Assembly: GCA_025999935.1 (NCBI GenBank)
Contig: BNXY01000041.1
Span: 1-23,530 of the forward strand
Direction: 5' to 3'
From: Bacteroidia bacterium
GTDB lineage: Bacteria > Bacteroidota > Bacteroidia > Bacteroidales > Azobacteroidaceae
Length of the DNA stretch: 23,530 bases
Shown here: piece after piece, positions 14,329 to 22,054 of the stretch
How the letters are laid out: the number at the start of each line of letters is the position of its first letter
How positions within the stretch are numbered: position 1 is the stretch's first letter
Position numbers and translations under genes: made by a program
The notes under the pieces: model-generated
The model's input: the letters and a program-made list of their open reading frames with translations, nothing else
Databases searched by the model: none
Told to the model about the DNA's origin: nothing

Positions 14329-17088
14329 ATGGAGCACAAACACCATTACACAGGACTTACTGATGCACAAGTCATCGAAAGTCGTAAAAAACACGGAGAA
14401 AACATTTTAACCCCACCTGAAAAAGACCCATGGTGGAAAGAGTTTTTAGAAAAGTTTACTGACCCGATTATCGTTATTCTATTGATAGCCTTACTATTGT
14501 CAATAGGGGTATCGTGTTACGAATTTTTTAGTGGTCACGGAGGGGCAAGCGTTTTCTTTGAGCCTGCAGGCATATTGATTGCCGTTCTTCTGGCTACGGT
14601 GGTTGGCTTTCTGTTTGAACAGAGCGCCAACAAAAAATTCGAGGTGCTTAACCAAGTCAATGACGACACACTGATAAAAGTGATTCGCAACGGTAATGTC
14701 TGCCAAATTACTAAAAAAGAAGTAGTTGTAGGAGATATTGTAATTCTTGAAACCGGAGAGGAAGTACCAGCTGACGGAGAGTTATTAGAAACCGTTTCGC
14801 TACTAATAAACGAATCAACATTAACAGGAGAGCCTGTATGCAAAAAAACGATTATTGAAGTCGATTTCAACAAGAATGCCACCTATCCGTCCAACCAAGC
14901 AATGAAAGGAACAACCGTAGTTGATGGACATGGTATCATGAAAGTCTTAAAAGTTGGCGATAGTTCGGAATATGGTAAGGTTTACGAAGGAGCACAAATT
15001 GACAACAGCGTGGAAACCCCTCTCAACAAACAATTAGATGGTTTGGCTGATTTGATTACCAAAGCAAGTTATGGCATAGCTGCACTAATCATTGTAGGCA
15101 GTTTGATTTGGTATTTTATCGACTTGGCAGTTCCATTTGAATGGATTCCTTTTGGAAGTTATTTGTTGGGTAAAATTATGATAGCTGTTACCTTGATTGT
15201 AGTTGCTGTGCCGGAAGGCTTGCCTATGAGTGTTACGTTGAGTTTGGCTTTGAGTATGAAGCGTATGCTATCGACAAACAATCTTGTCCGTAAAATGCAC
15301 GCCTGCGAAACAATGGGCGCTACCACAGTGATTTGTACGGATAAAACAGGTACGCTCACACAAAATCAAATGAAAGTCTATGAACTTCGTCTGAACCACG
15401 ATTTTGACAAGATATTCAAGATGGACAAGATTACGGAAAACAATCTTGATAATCCTGGAAATCTTAATAAAATCTTGGTTCAAGAACTAATCGCAGCCAA
15501 TTCTACTGCTTATCTTGATTATTCCAACCCAAATAAAATCAAGGCTTTAGGAAATCCAACCGAAGGTGCTTTATTACTTTGGTTGCACGAAAACGGAATC
15601 AATTATCTGCCTTTACGCGAAGAAGCAGAAATAGTTGAACAACTGACGTTCAGCACAGAGCGTAAGTATATGGCAACCATTGTCAATTCGCCGTTACTTG
15701 GCAAAAAAGTATTGTACGTAAAAGGCGCACCCGAAATTGTACTCACTTTATGTAAAAATATTCCTGTTAAAAAATCAGAAATAGAAAAGCAATTGCTTGA
15801 ATATCAAAATAAAGCAATGCGTACTCTGGGCTTTGCATACTCAATTATCGAAGATGATGCTGACTATATTAAGGATGGAAAATTAATTTTCAATTCTCAA
15901 TTTTCAATTCTCAATTTTTTGGGTATTGTAGCCATTTCCGACCCTGTTCGTTTGGAAGTGCCTGAGGCCGTAAAAAATTGTTTGGCAGCAGGTATCAATG
16001 TAAAAATCGTTACCGGCGATACGCCCGGAACGGCAAAGGAAATTGGTCGTCAAATCGGCTTATGGGAACGAAACGAAGACGAATCGCACCATTTGACAGG
16101 AACAGAATTTGCAGCAATGTCCGATGAAGAATTGCTAAATCGTATTTTGAGTTTGAAAATTCTGTCCCGCGCCCGCCCGATGGACAAACAGCGTTTGGTG
16201 CAACTCTTACAACAAAAAGACCAAGTGGTTTCGGTAACAGGAGATGGCACAAACGATGCTCCGGCTTTGAACGCAGCACAAGTTGGCTTATCAATGGGCG
16301 ACGGTACAAGTGTAGCCAAAGAGGCAAGTGATATTACTATTTTAGATAATTCGTTCAGCAGTATTTCTCGTGCTGTTATGTGGGGACGCTCTTTGTATCA
16401 AAATATTCAACGGTTTATCCTCTTCCAAATGACTATCAATGTGGCAGCTTGTTTAATTGTGTTAATTGGAGCTTTCCTTGGAACAGAATCACCTCTGACT
16501 GTTACACAAATGCTCTGGGTAAATTTGATTATGGATACTTTTGCAGCATTGGCATTGGCTTCGTTACCTCCAAATGAAAAGGTTATGAAAGAAAAACCGC
16601 GAAAAACAAGCGATTTTATTATCAGCAAGAAAATGTGGCACAGCATCTTGGGAGTAGGTATTTTCTTTGTACTCATACTTTTCGGATTAGTCCAGTACTT
16701 CAAACACGCAGATATTACGACATTACAAGATTTTGATGTTGTGGATTTTTTCAAAAACTATTTCAATTTCGGACATGGGAACGGTTTATCGCCTTATGAA
16801 CTTTCGTTATTCTTTACCATTTTCGTCATGTTGCAATTCTGGAATATGTTTAATGCCAAAGCGTTTATGACCGGCAAATCCGCATTTGCCAATATTAGCA
16901 AGTGCGGAGGATTTCTCGCTATTGCAGCCGTAATTCTTGTGGGACAATGGCTGATAGTAACCGTTGGTGGAGAAATGTTCAATGTAACGCCGCTCGCATG
17001 GTCTGATTGGGGACTCATTATCGGAGTAACTTTCTTAGTGTTGTTTGTACCTGAGTGGTACAAATTATTTAGTCGACGTAGAAGATAA
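14329..17088 (+). CDS. P-type Ca2+-translocating ATPase (PMCA-like)
   Basis: 919-aa P-type II ATPase, probably exporting Ca2+. Motifs: cation-ATPase N-terminal segment YTGLTDAQV, actuator TGEP (166-169), membrane motif PEGLP (295-299), phosphorylation site DKTGTLT (D338), KGAPE, and hinge GDGTNDAPAL (D639 and D643). The C-terminal helices carry NLIMDTFAALALA, as in bacterial Ca2+ pumps. The length is normal. It starts 12 bp after the TerB-like gene and closes the operon. TerD proteins bind Ca2+, so a pump in the same transcript suggests the system works through calcium; no TerC-like gene is seen. A 14-bp tandem repeat (15885-15918) sits in the coding region. Ca2+ specificity is inferred from motif pattern. 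Confidence 0.92.
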   Translation: MEHKHHYTGLTDAQVIESRKKHGENILTPPEKDPWWKEFLEKFTDPIIVILLIALLLSIGVSCYEFFSGHGGASVFFEPAGILIAVLLATVVGFLFEQSANKKFEVLNQVNDDTLIKVIRNGNVCQITKKEVVVGDIVILETGEEVPADGELLETVSLLINESTLTGEPVCKKTIIEVDFNKNATYPSNQAMKGTTVVDGHGIMKVLKVGDSSEYGKVYEGAQIDNSVETPLNKQLDGLADLITKASYGIAALIIVGSLIWYFIDLAVPFEWIPFGSYLLGKIMIAVTLIVVAVPEGLPMSVTLSLALSMKRMLSTNNLVRKMHACETMGATTVICTDKTGTLTQNQMKVYELRLNHDFDKIFKMDKITENNLDNPGNLNKILVQELIAANSTAYLDYSNPNKIKALGNPTEGALLLWLHENGINYLPLREEAEIVEQLTFSTERKYMATIVNSPLLGKKVLYVKGAPEIVLTLCKNIPVKKSEIEKQLLEYQNKAMRTLGFAYSIIEDDADYIKDGKLIFNSQFSILNFLGIVAISDPVRLEVPEAVKNCLAAGINVKIVTGDTPGTAKEIGRQIGLWERNEDESHHLTGTEFAAMSDEELLNRILSLKILSRARPMDKQRLVQLLQQKDQVVSVTGDGTNDAPALNAAQVGLSMGDGTSVAKEASDITILDNSFSSISRAVMWGRSLYQNIQRFILFQMTINVAACLIVLIGAFLGTESPLTVTQMLWVNLIMDTFAALALASLPPNEKVMKEKPRKTSDFIISKKMWHSILGVGIFFVLILFGLVQYFKHADITTLQDFDVVDFFKNYFNFGHGNGLSPYELSLFFTIFVMLQFWNMFNAKAFMTGKSAFANISKCGGFLAIAAVILVGQWLIVTVGGEMFNVTPLAWSDWGLIIGVTFLVLFVPEWYKLFSRRRR
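15885..15918 (+). repeat. 14-bp tandem repeat inside Ca2+ ATPase gene
   Basis: Two full copies of AATTTTCAATTCTC (15885-15898 and 15899-15912) and a partial third. They encode the LIFNSQFSILNF stretch just before LGIVAISDPVR. The unit is not a multiple of three, so gain or loss of one copy would shift the reading frame. Confidence 0.85.
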
Positions 17089-17101
17089 CTATTTGAAAAT
17101 T

Positions 17102-17133
17102 AAGGTCTGTAATCAAATTTGATTACAGACCTT
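17102..17133 (+). terminator. Perfect palindrome ending the ter operon
   Basis: Two 16-base arms (17102-17117 and 17118-17133) are exact reverse complements without a spacer; physically about 14 bp of stem with a 4-nt loop. It starts 13 bp after the ATPase stop. The following T run is weak (CTTTAATTTA). Confidence 0.75.
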
Positions 17134-17224
17134 TAATTTATCTATCGAATATGAAGGACAAAAGATATATCGTATCATCGAAGCGCTTGGATTGCGCTTT
17201 GATATTGTAAAGCCTGTTTATTGA
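17123..17224 (+). pseudogene. Possible C-terminal remnant of a small regulator
   Basis: A 33-codon open frame without any start reads IYRIIEALGLRFDIVKPVY before its stop. This resembles the C-terminal end of small HTH antitoxin-type proteins ('...iLeaLGl.l.iv'). It partly overlaps the palindrome. It could be chance. Confidence 0.25.
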
Positions 17225-17242
17225 TAAAATTCCATTATAAAA

Positions 17243-17274
17243 TTTGCGCATGTAACTATTTTTAGTTACATTTG
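17243..17274 (+). promoter_or_regulatory. hicAB promoter with operator palindrome
   Basis: TTTG (17243-17246), a 20-bp gap and TACATTTG (17267-17274) match the Bacteroides promoter exactly. An 8-bp palindrome TGTAACTA / TAGTTACA (17251-17258 and 17263-17270, 4-nt loop) fills the space between the boxes and overlaps the -7 box. This is where an autorepressor such as HicB would bind. The transcript would begin only a few bases before the hicA ATG. Confidence 0.7.
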
Positions 17275-17289
17275 CACAAAATATTCAAC

Positions 17290-17577
17290 ATGAGTACACA
17301 GGATAAATTGATAAACCGCTTTAAGGGGCTTCCAAAAGATTTTTCTTTTGACGAACTATCCAAATTATTGATAGGGTTTGGATACGAAAAAAGCAACAAA
17401 GGAAAAACTTCCGGCTCGCGCGTTCGTTTCATCAATAAGGAATTAAAATTGGTTGTTGATTTACATAAACCGCATACATCCGGCAGTCCGATTAAGGAAA
17501 CTGCACTTAAAGAGATTTATAACAATTTGGTTACGAATGGTTTAATTAAAGAAGAAGAAAAGGAGGATAAATTATGA
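17290..17577 (+). CDS. hicA: HicA-family mRNA interferase toxin
   Basis: 95-aa toxin of the HicA type, a small double-stranded-RNA-binding-like fold that cleaves mRNA. Core features: GKTSGSRVRFIN, then LVVDLHKPHTSG and the final KETALKEIYNNLVTNGLI helix. The GS-H-HIF motif that carries the catalytic His in classical HicA reads GSRVRF here, as in the longer HicA branch; the His residues of DLHKPH remain. The ATG at 17290 is chosen over a TTG at 17272 because the latter lies inside the promoter's -7 box. It overlaps hicB by four bases (ATGA). Confidence 0.88.
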   Translation: MSTQDKLINRFKGLPKDFSFDELSKLLIGFGYEKSNKGKTSGSRVRFINKELKLVVDLHKPHTSGSPIKETALKEIYNNLVTNGLIKEEEKEDKL

Positions 17578-17915
17578 ATAAATTGGAATATAAAGGGTAC
17601 TATGGTAGCATAGAGTATAGTAAAGAAGATAAATTACTCTACGGCAAAGTCCTTGGAATGACAAAGGATTGTATTACTTACGAGGGAAAAACGGTTGAAG
17701 AATTGGAAAACGATTTCATCGACGGTATAGACAGTTATATCGAAGGATGCCATGAGTTAGGAATCAAGCCCCGCAAAGCATTCAACGGTGTACTGAACAT
17801 AAGAATACCATCCGAAGTTCACAGCAGAGTAGCCATCATGGCTGATGAGTTGGGAACGAGTATCAATAACTTTATTAGAGAAGCGATTGAAAAAAAAATT
17901 GAATATGCCCATTGA
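17574..17915 (+). CDS. hicB: HicB-family antitoxin
   Basis: 113-aa antitoxin. The N-terminal HicB domain (about 1-75: YYGSIEYSKEDKLLYGKVLG..D.ITYEG.TVEEL) neutralises HicA. The C-terminal ribbon-helix-helix domain (about 78-112: LNIRIPSEVHSRVAIMADELG..INNFIREAI) binds DNA. The gene overlaps hicA by four bases, so expression is coupled. The RHH domain is the likely reader of the palindrome at 17251-17270. Confidence 0.92.
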   Translation: MNKLEYKGYYGSIEYSKEDKLLYGKVLGMTKDCITYEGKTVEELENDFIDGIDSYIEGCHELGIKPRKAFNGVLNIRIPSEVHSRVAIMADELGTSINNFIREAIEKKIEYAH

Positions 17916-18096
17916 TTTATTTGGCTATTCCAACAAAATTACCTAACTCTGTCTCACAGTTGAAAATGGATGAATTATAGAGAAATCCAACTGCTGACAA
18001 TTCGGTGGTGTGAAATTTTATCCTGTTATTAACAGATGAAGAATCAGTATTTTACAAATGACAAATAAACCATTTTGTGGTAACAGGTTGATAGAT

Positions 18097-18130
18097 AAAC
18101 ACTTACTGATTATAAAGTAGGTGTTTTTTT
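18097..18130 (+). terminator. Terminator downstream of hicAB
   Basis: Arms 18097-18107 and 18116-18126 pair (11 bp, one G-T) around an 8-nt loop, followed by a seven-T run at 18124-18130. It lies 180 bp after the hicB stop; the DNA between (17916-18096) shows no convincing gene. Confidence 0.7.
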
Positions 18131-18194
18131 GTGGGGTTTGCATACAAACAAGCCGAAAAAGGCGAGTGGTAATCCAAAACTTAATTTCTTTTTA

Positions 18195-18878
18195 TTATGC
18201 CAATAAATTTTGATACAAAACATAGCATCCATACGCCAAACACAAAACAGAGGATACGATGACGAGAATCATCCGTAAAATCTTCGAGTTTATCATTTTT
18301 TTTGAGAATGGAATACTAAATACACCGGCAACCAATGTCATACCCACAATAGAGCCTAAGCCGAAAATAACCAAATACAAGATACTGCCTGCCATCGACT
18401 CTATCTGTGTCATTACCAGCACAACCAAGGCGCCGCTACCCGCCAATCCGTGAACTAAGCCTATGCCGTAAGACGTTTTATGTAGATTTTTTCCTGTCGG
18501 ATGTACATGAACGTGAGCATGATGATTTGTTCCGGCATGTTCATGAGCATGTTTGTGAACAGTTATTTTTTCTTCCTTAGAGAAAAGGAAGAGACGATAG
18601 GAGGCAACCAAAATCAGCATCAATCCCACAGCTGCCTCAAAATAGGAAAACGAACTGTCCGGAATATTTATTTTGAACAGAATCATAATGATTCCGATGA
18701 TGAAAATGGTAGAAGTATGCCCTAACCCCCAGAAAACACCATCTTTCAGCGCCGGAAATACTTTTTCGCGTTGCGAAACAATGTTGGTAACAGCCAATAC
18801 ATGGTCTGCCTCAAATGCGTGAATAAGTCCTTCATACAATGCGTATAACAGGAGAATTGCTAAAGGTAATTGTTCCAT
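18195..18878 (-). CDS. UreH/NicO-like nickel or cobalt transporter
   Basis: Membrane protein of about 227 aa with six predicted hydrophobic segments. HAFEADHVLAV (20-30) matches the NiCoT/UreH metal-binding signature in the first helices; GLGHTST (51-57) and LVHGLAGSGA (141-150) are further conserved motifs. A His-rich loop (108-126, many HxH) lies between helices and probably gathers metal ions. The ATG at 18878 gives a standard N-terminus; a TTG at 18905 would add nine residues. It is transcribed away from the lipoprotein gene at 19066. No urease or hydrogenase genes are in view, so the metal is inferred. Confidence 0.85.
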   Translation of the reverse strand: MEQLPLAILLLYALYEGLIHAFEADHVLAVTNIVSQREKVFPALKDGVFWGLGHTSTIFIIGIIMILFKINIPDSSFSYFEAAVGLMLILVASYRLFLFSKEEKITVHKHAHEHAGTNHHAHVHVHPTGKNLHKTSYGIGLVHGLAGSGALVVLVMTQIESMAGSILYLVIFGLGSIVGMTLVAGVFSIPFSKKMINSKILRMILVIVSSVLCLAYGCYVLYQNLLA

Positions 18879-19000
18879 TCGTCGTGTTAATTGTTTCCAC
18901 ACCAAATAATCGTATTGCGCCGTGTATCCAAATTCGTTATGTATATTAATAATTGAATTGAGTTTGTAAAATTAATAAAAAATATGAAAATATCGCATTT

Positions 19001-19034
19001 TTTGTGAAAATTTAGCTATAAATTCGTATATTTA
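19001..19034 (+). promoter_or_regulatory. Promoter candidate for the flavin-reductase lipoprotein
   Basis: TTTG at 19001-19004 and TATATTTA at 19027-19034 (last base differs from TAnnTTTG), 22 bp apart. The leader to the start at 19066 would be about 25 bases. Confidence 0.5.
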
Positions 19035-19065
19035 CACGCTAATTTTAAATTAAAAAATAAAGATT

Positions 19066-19725
19066 ATGAAACAGAAATTGTTATTGAGCTTGTGTGTATT
19101 GTTTTTATTTTCTTGTGGAAATCAATCACAAAAAAATGAAAATGCAGAACAAAACGTAGAACAAAAAGTTGATTCCGAAAACGTAAAAGGAATGAGCTTC
19201 GATGAATTATTTACAAACATTCCGGCAAACGAACTGACCGATAATGTGTTTAAATTGGTGGGAGAAGACATCACGGTAATTACTGCAGGCGATGCTTCTC
19301 ATTTTAATTCGATGGCCGCAAGTTGGGGCGGCTTGGGCATTCTTTTTAATAAACCGACCACCTGGTGTTTTTTGCGTTCCAACAGATATACATTGGAACT
19401 CATTGAAAAAGAGCAGACTTACACCATGACTTATTTTCCGGATGAATACAAAGGACAAGTTTATTTTTTGGGAAGCAAAAGCGGAAGAGATACGGATAAG
19501 ATGAAAGAAATAACACTTACTCCGGTTCAAACGCCGGACGGAAACACGACCTACAAAGAAGCGCGTTTGATTTTGGAATGTAAATTAACCGAATTGACCA
19601 CTGTTAGTCCGGATGATTTCCAGACCGAGGAAGGAAAAAACTTTGTTGTTGACGCTTACAAAGAAACCAAAGGATACCATAAAATGGTGTTCGGGGAGAT
19701 TACCAATATTTGGGTAAGGAAATAA
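19066..19725 (+). CDS. Flavin-reductase-like lipoprotein
   Basis: 219 aa. The N-terminal signal ends in the lipobox LFLFSC with Cys17, so the mature protein would be lipid-anchored. After a polar Asn/Glu/Lys-rich linker (18-40) comes a flavin-reductase-type split β-barrel: VITAGDASHFNSMAASWGGLGILFNKPTTWCFLR, later YTMTYFPDEY and LGSKSGRDTDKM. Cytosolic relatives reduce flavins or bind FMN; the envelope location is unusual but known in Bacteroidota. It is a single gene, convergent with the esterase-family gene to its right. Confidence 0.85.
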   Translation: MKQKLLLSLCVLFLFSCGNQSQKNENAEQNVEQKVDSENVKGMSFDELFTNIPANELTDNVFKLVGEDITVITAGDASHFNSMAASWGGLGILFNKPTTWCFLRSNRYTLELIEKEQTYTMTYFPDEYKGQVYFLGSKSGRDTDKMKEITLTPVQTPDGNTTYKEARLILECKLTELTTVSPDDFQTEEGKNFVVDAYKETKGYHKMVFGEITNIWVRK

Positions 19726-19806
19726 TTTTATCTTCCGAATTCATCTATCTTTTATTCAAATTAAAATAATTGCTTATGCCTTTTGGTCATACAGAGGATA
19801 CTCTTT

Positions 19807-21552
19807 TTAGAAAAAATAATATCTTTTTTCTCTATCATGCAGTCTTTTTCCCATATAAAAAAAAGGGAATTGCTCAATATTTTGACTTGGAATGTTTTCC
19901 CTTATAAAAACATAAGCATCGAAATGTTTTTTTATTGATACAAATTGAAACTGGTCGTTTCCTCTTTCGCCTCGAGTAGCGTATCTCTTCGATACAATAT
20001 GCTCGTTAAGTTTACAGGATGGATATAAAAAGTAATCTGAATTTGTATTCAAAGCGCTTTTTTCAAAACTTCCGGTTATCGCTTCCGGTAATTTTTCTAT
20101 TCTGTTACTGCCCAATTTACTACATTCATCCTGAACATATAATCCTTTCCCTACTTGAAAACTAATGGTACAGTATTTATTCTGATATTGCGTGGCAAGA
20201 TAATTTCCTAATTTATAAACGGAGTTATAAAATAATCGGTTTATAGCGCTTTGCATTCTATCCAAGTGTACGCTGTGGGCGATAATTACAGTTTTTTGAT
20301 TCTTATCCGATAAAACATCAATGATTGCGCATGTTCGCAAATACATTTCATAATCCCTCCTGTCTATATCAGCAGGGGAATGGTCAGAATATAAATTCGT
20401 TTTTATGATTTTTTGGAACAGTTTTAATGTCGTATTATCTGTTTTTTTCATAATCGTATCATTCAAGACCAATACGTCTGCCAGTTCATCCAAGTCTCCG
20501 GAATCAATAAGTTTAAAATAAGGATGTATTCGTTCTTTATTCAACAATTGGGAAATAAAATCATTTAATAATATTTTGGGTGCAATCGGATTATCCATTC
20601 CCAAGAAATGCACTTTTTCTGTGGTGCGGCTGTTGTAATCTCTTAGCCACCGGATAAACTCGAATGATGCTATATAGTCTCCAAAAGTTCCACGCAAATC
20701 TTTTTTTATTTCTTCTCCATAACTTTCTTCAACTAATCCCAATACATATAATTCAAGGGCAAGCGACATGTCAATGGGATATTCCCACAACACTAATTTG
20801 CAATTGTGATCAACGATGGCGTTTTTTGCAAATTGATATTCTGCCCGCAGTATATTTGTCGATCCGTGTACACATTCGCCCAAACCGATGATTAATTTAT
20901 CATCTATTCCGTCTATGTTGGAAAGAATGTCCCGGTTATCGTTTTCAGAGAGTGGTGTAATATATTCGGGATTCAAAGAAGTATTTATATGTCCAAGATA
21001 TTGATTCGAATGTGTATCCAAATTGCCAACATCTTTGTTGTTTATCCATAAGACTGGACTGCTCAACCGAATTTGCTGTGTAGAATCTCCGCTTCCTGCA
21101 TAAAATATGCTAATTTCCAATGCCTTTTCGTTCGAAAGCACAAAAGAGAGTTCATTCCCTTTCCAAGTTTCATTTTCATTTTCGTTTTCGATGTAAATGG
21201 AATCAATACCGATAAAATTTTCGTTTTTATCAAACCGGGTAACTTGCAATTTTAAATTCCTGACGGTTTTAGTGGACGATTTTATGGAAACTTTACAACG
21301 GTTTCCTTTTTTATAGGAGGGAAGTATAATGTTTTTGGAAAGTATAAACCGTAAACTGTTTGCGTCATTAAGAAAATAAATACTGTCATCTTCGGAATGA
21401 AACAATTTTTCGGAAACATTTTTCGGATAAAAATGTCCCTTGCTTTTAAGATTATTGAGTTTTTTTGGAAGATAAGTTTTGTCCAGTGTGATTTTCAGGG
21501 AAGGTTTTCCATCACATAGTTTCATTGAATCCAAGGAGAAAAGAGCATTCAT
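19807..21552 (-). CDS. Erythromycin-esterase-family protein, N-terminus uncertain
   Basis: 581 aa from the first ATG. Residues 1-200 form a β-sandwich-like region (SLKITL, CKVSIKSSTKTVRNLKLQV, IRLSSPVLWINN). The rest is the erythromycin esterase fold: LGECVHGS with E226 and H229, KLVLWEYP, FEFIRWLRDYN, LGMDNP and VIIAHSVHLDR with its His. Actual macrolide hydrolysis is not implied; most family members have unknown substrates. The frame stays open for about 52 codons upstream without ATG or GTG, reading plausibly like FSQTINEILTFET..NWSWPAGQMNALFSL. A signal-peptide-like start at 21677 is in another frame, separated by a TTTTTTCCCC run. The gene may be N-terminally damaged or switchable. Confidence 0.8.
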   Translation of the reverse strand: MNALFSLDSMKLCDGKPSLKITLDKTYLPKKLNNLKSKGHFYPKNVSEKLFHSEDDSIYFLNDANSLRFILSKNIILPSYKKGNRCKVSIKSSTKTVRNLKLQVTRFDKNENFIGIDSIYIENENENETWKGNELSFVLSNEKALEISIFYAGSGDSTQQIRLSSPVLWINNKDVGNLDTHSNQYLGHINTSLNPEYITPLSENDNRDILSNIDGIDDKLIIGLGECVHGSTNILRAEYQFAKNAIVDHNCKLVLWEYPIDMSLALELYVLGLVEESYGEEIKKDLRGTFGDYIASFEFIRWLRDYNSRTTEKVHFLGMDNPIAPKILLNDFISQLLNKERIHPYFKLIDSGDLDELADVLVLNDTIMKKTDNTTLKLFQKIIKTNLYSDHSPADIDRRDYEMYLRTCAIIDVLSDKNQKTVIIAHSVHLDRMQSAINRLFYNSVYKLGNYLATQYQNKYCTISFQVGKGLYVQDECSKLGSNRIEKLPEAITGSFEKSALNTNSDYFLYPSCKLNEHIVSKRYATRGERGNDQFQFVSIKKHFDAYVFIRENIPSQNIEQFPFFYMGKRLHDREKRYYFF

Positions 21553-21720
21553 TTGACCCGCAGGCCAACTCCAATTGCACTCGTTTACCGTTTCGAAAGT
21601 AAGTATTTCATTGATTGTTTGCGAAAAAAGATGGGGTGGATTTAATAGGGGAAAAAAGATACCGATGTCCTTACCATCAGTATAAGTAAAGGCGTCTGTT
21701 AGTGATATTTAGATGTCAAA

Positions 21721-22004
21721 TTGAAACAGTCTATTGCGAATCTACCAGTGTCAAAGATAGATAAAGTTTTTCAATTGACGTTAAAAATCTCAATTTTTTT
21801 TCTTTTTGTATAATCACAAAAAGAAATACATATCCGTTAATCGGATGTAAAACAAATAAATCGCATTTGAAACAGTGTCCGGTAATAATAAACAGCATTT
21901 AAATTGTTTACGATGTAAGAATGTAAAATTACAATATTCAGTAAATTACAAATTTCACGAAGGCACCCGAATATAGGTTTATTTAAAAATACCCTATTTA
22001 TGGT
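21721..22004. other. AT-rich intergenic DNA before metN
   Basis: No gene, tRNA or riboswitch fold recognised. It separates the leftward esterase-family gene from the rightward methionine importer genes and probably holds both 5' regions. Confidence 0.4.
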
Positions 22005-22036
22005 ATTGCCATTTTATCAAAAAACAACTAACTTTG
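22005..22036 (+). promoter_or_regulatory. Promoter candidate for metNI
   Basis: ATTG (22005-22008), a 20-bp gap and TAACTTTG (22029-22036), a perfect TAnnTTTG box. The leader to the GTG start at 22055 would be only about 12 bases, which leaves no room for a riboswitch. Confidence 0.6.
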
Positions 22037-22054
22037 TTACTTTAATCTATTAAT

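Noticed and set aside
4883..17088. Plain tellurite-resistance annotation for the whole operon
   Set aside because: The gene set (vWA, PP2C, kinase, Ca2+ pump) points to a broader stress or defence signalling system; tellurite resistance is at best one phenotype of the family.
17916..18096. Possible small gene between hicB and its terminator
   Set aside because: Only short frames with no start, motif or spacing that supports a gene.
21721..22054. SAM riboswitch upstream of metN
   Set aside because: No recognisable conserved SAM-aptamer stems were seen, and the best promoter leaves only a 12-base leader.
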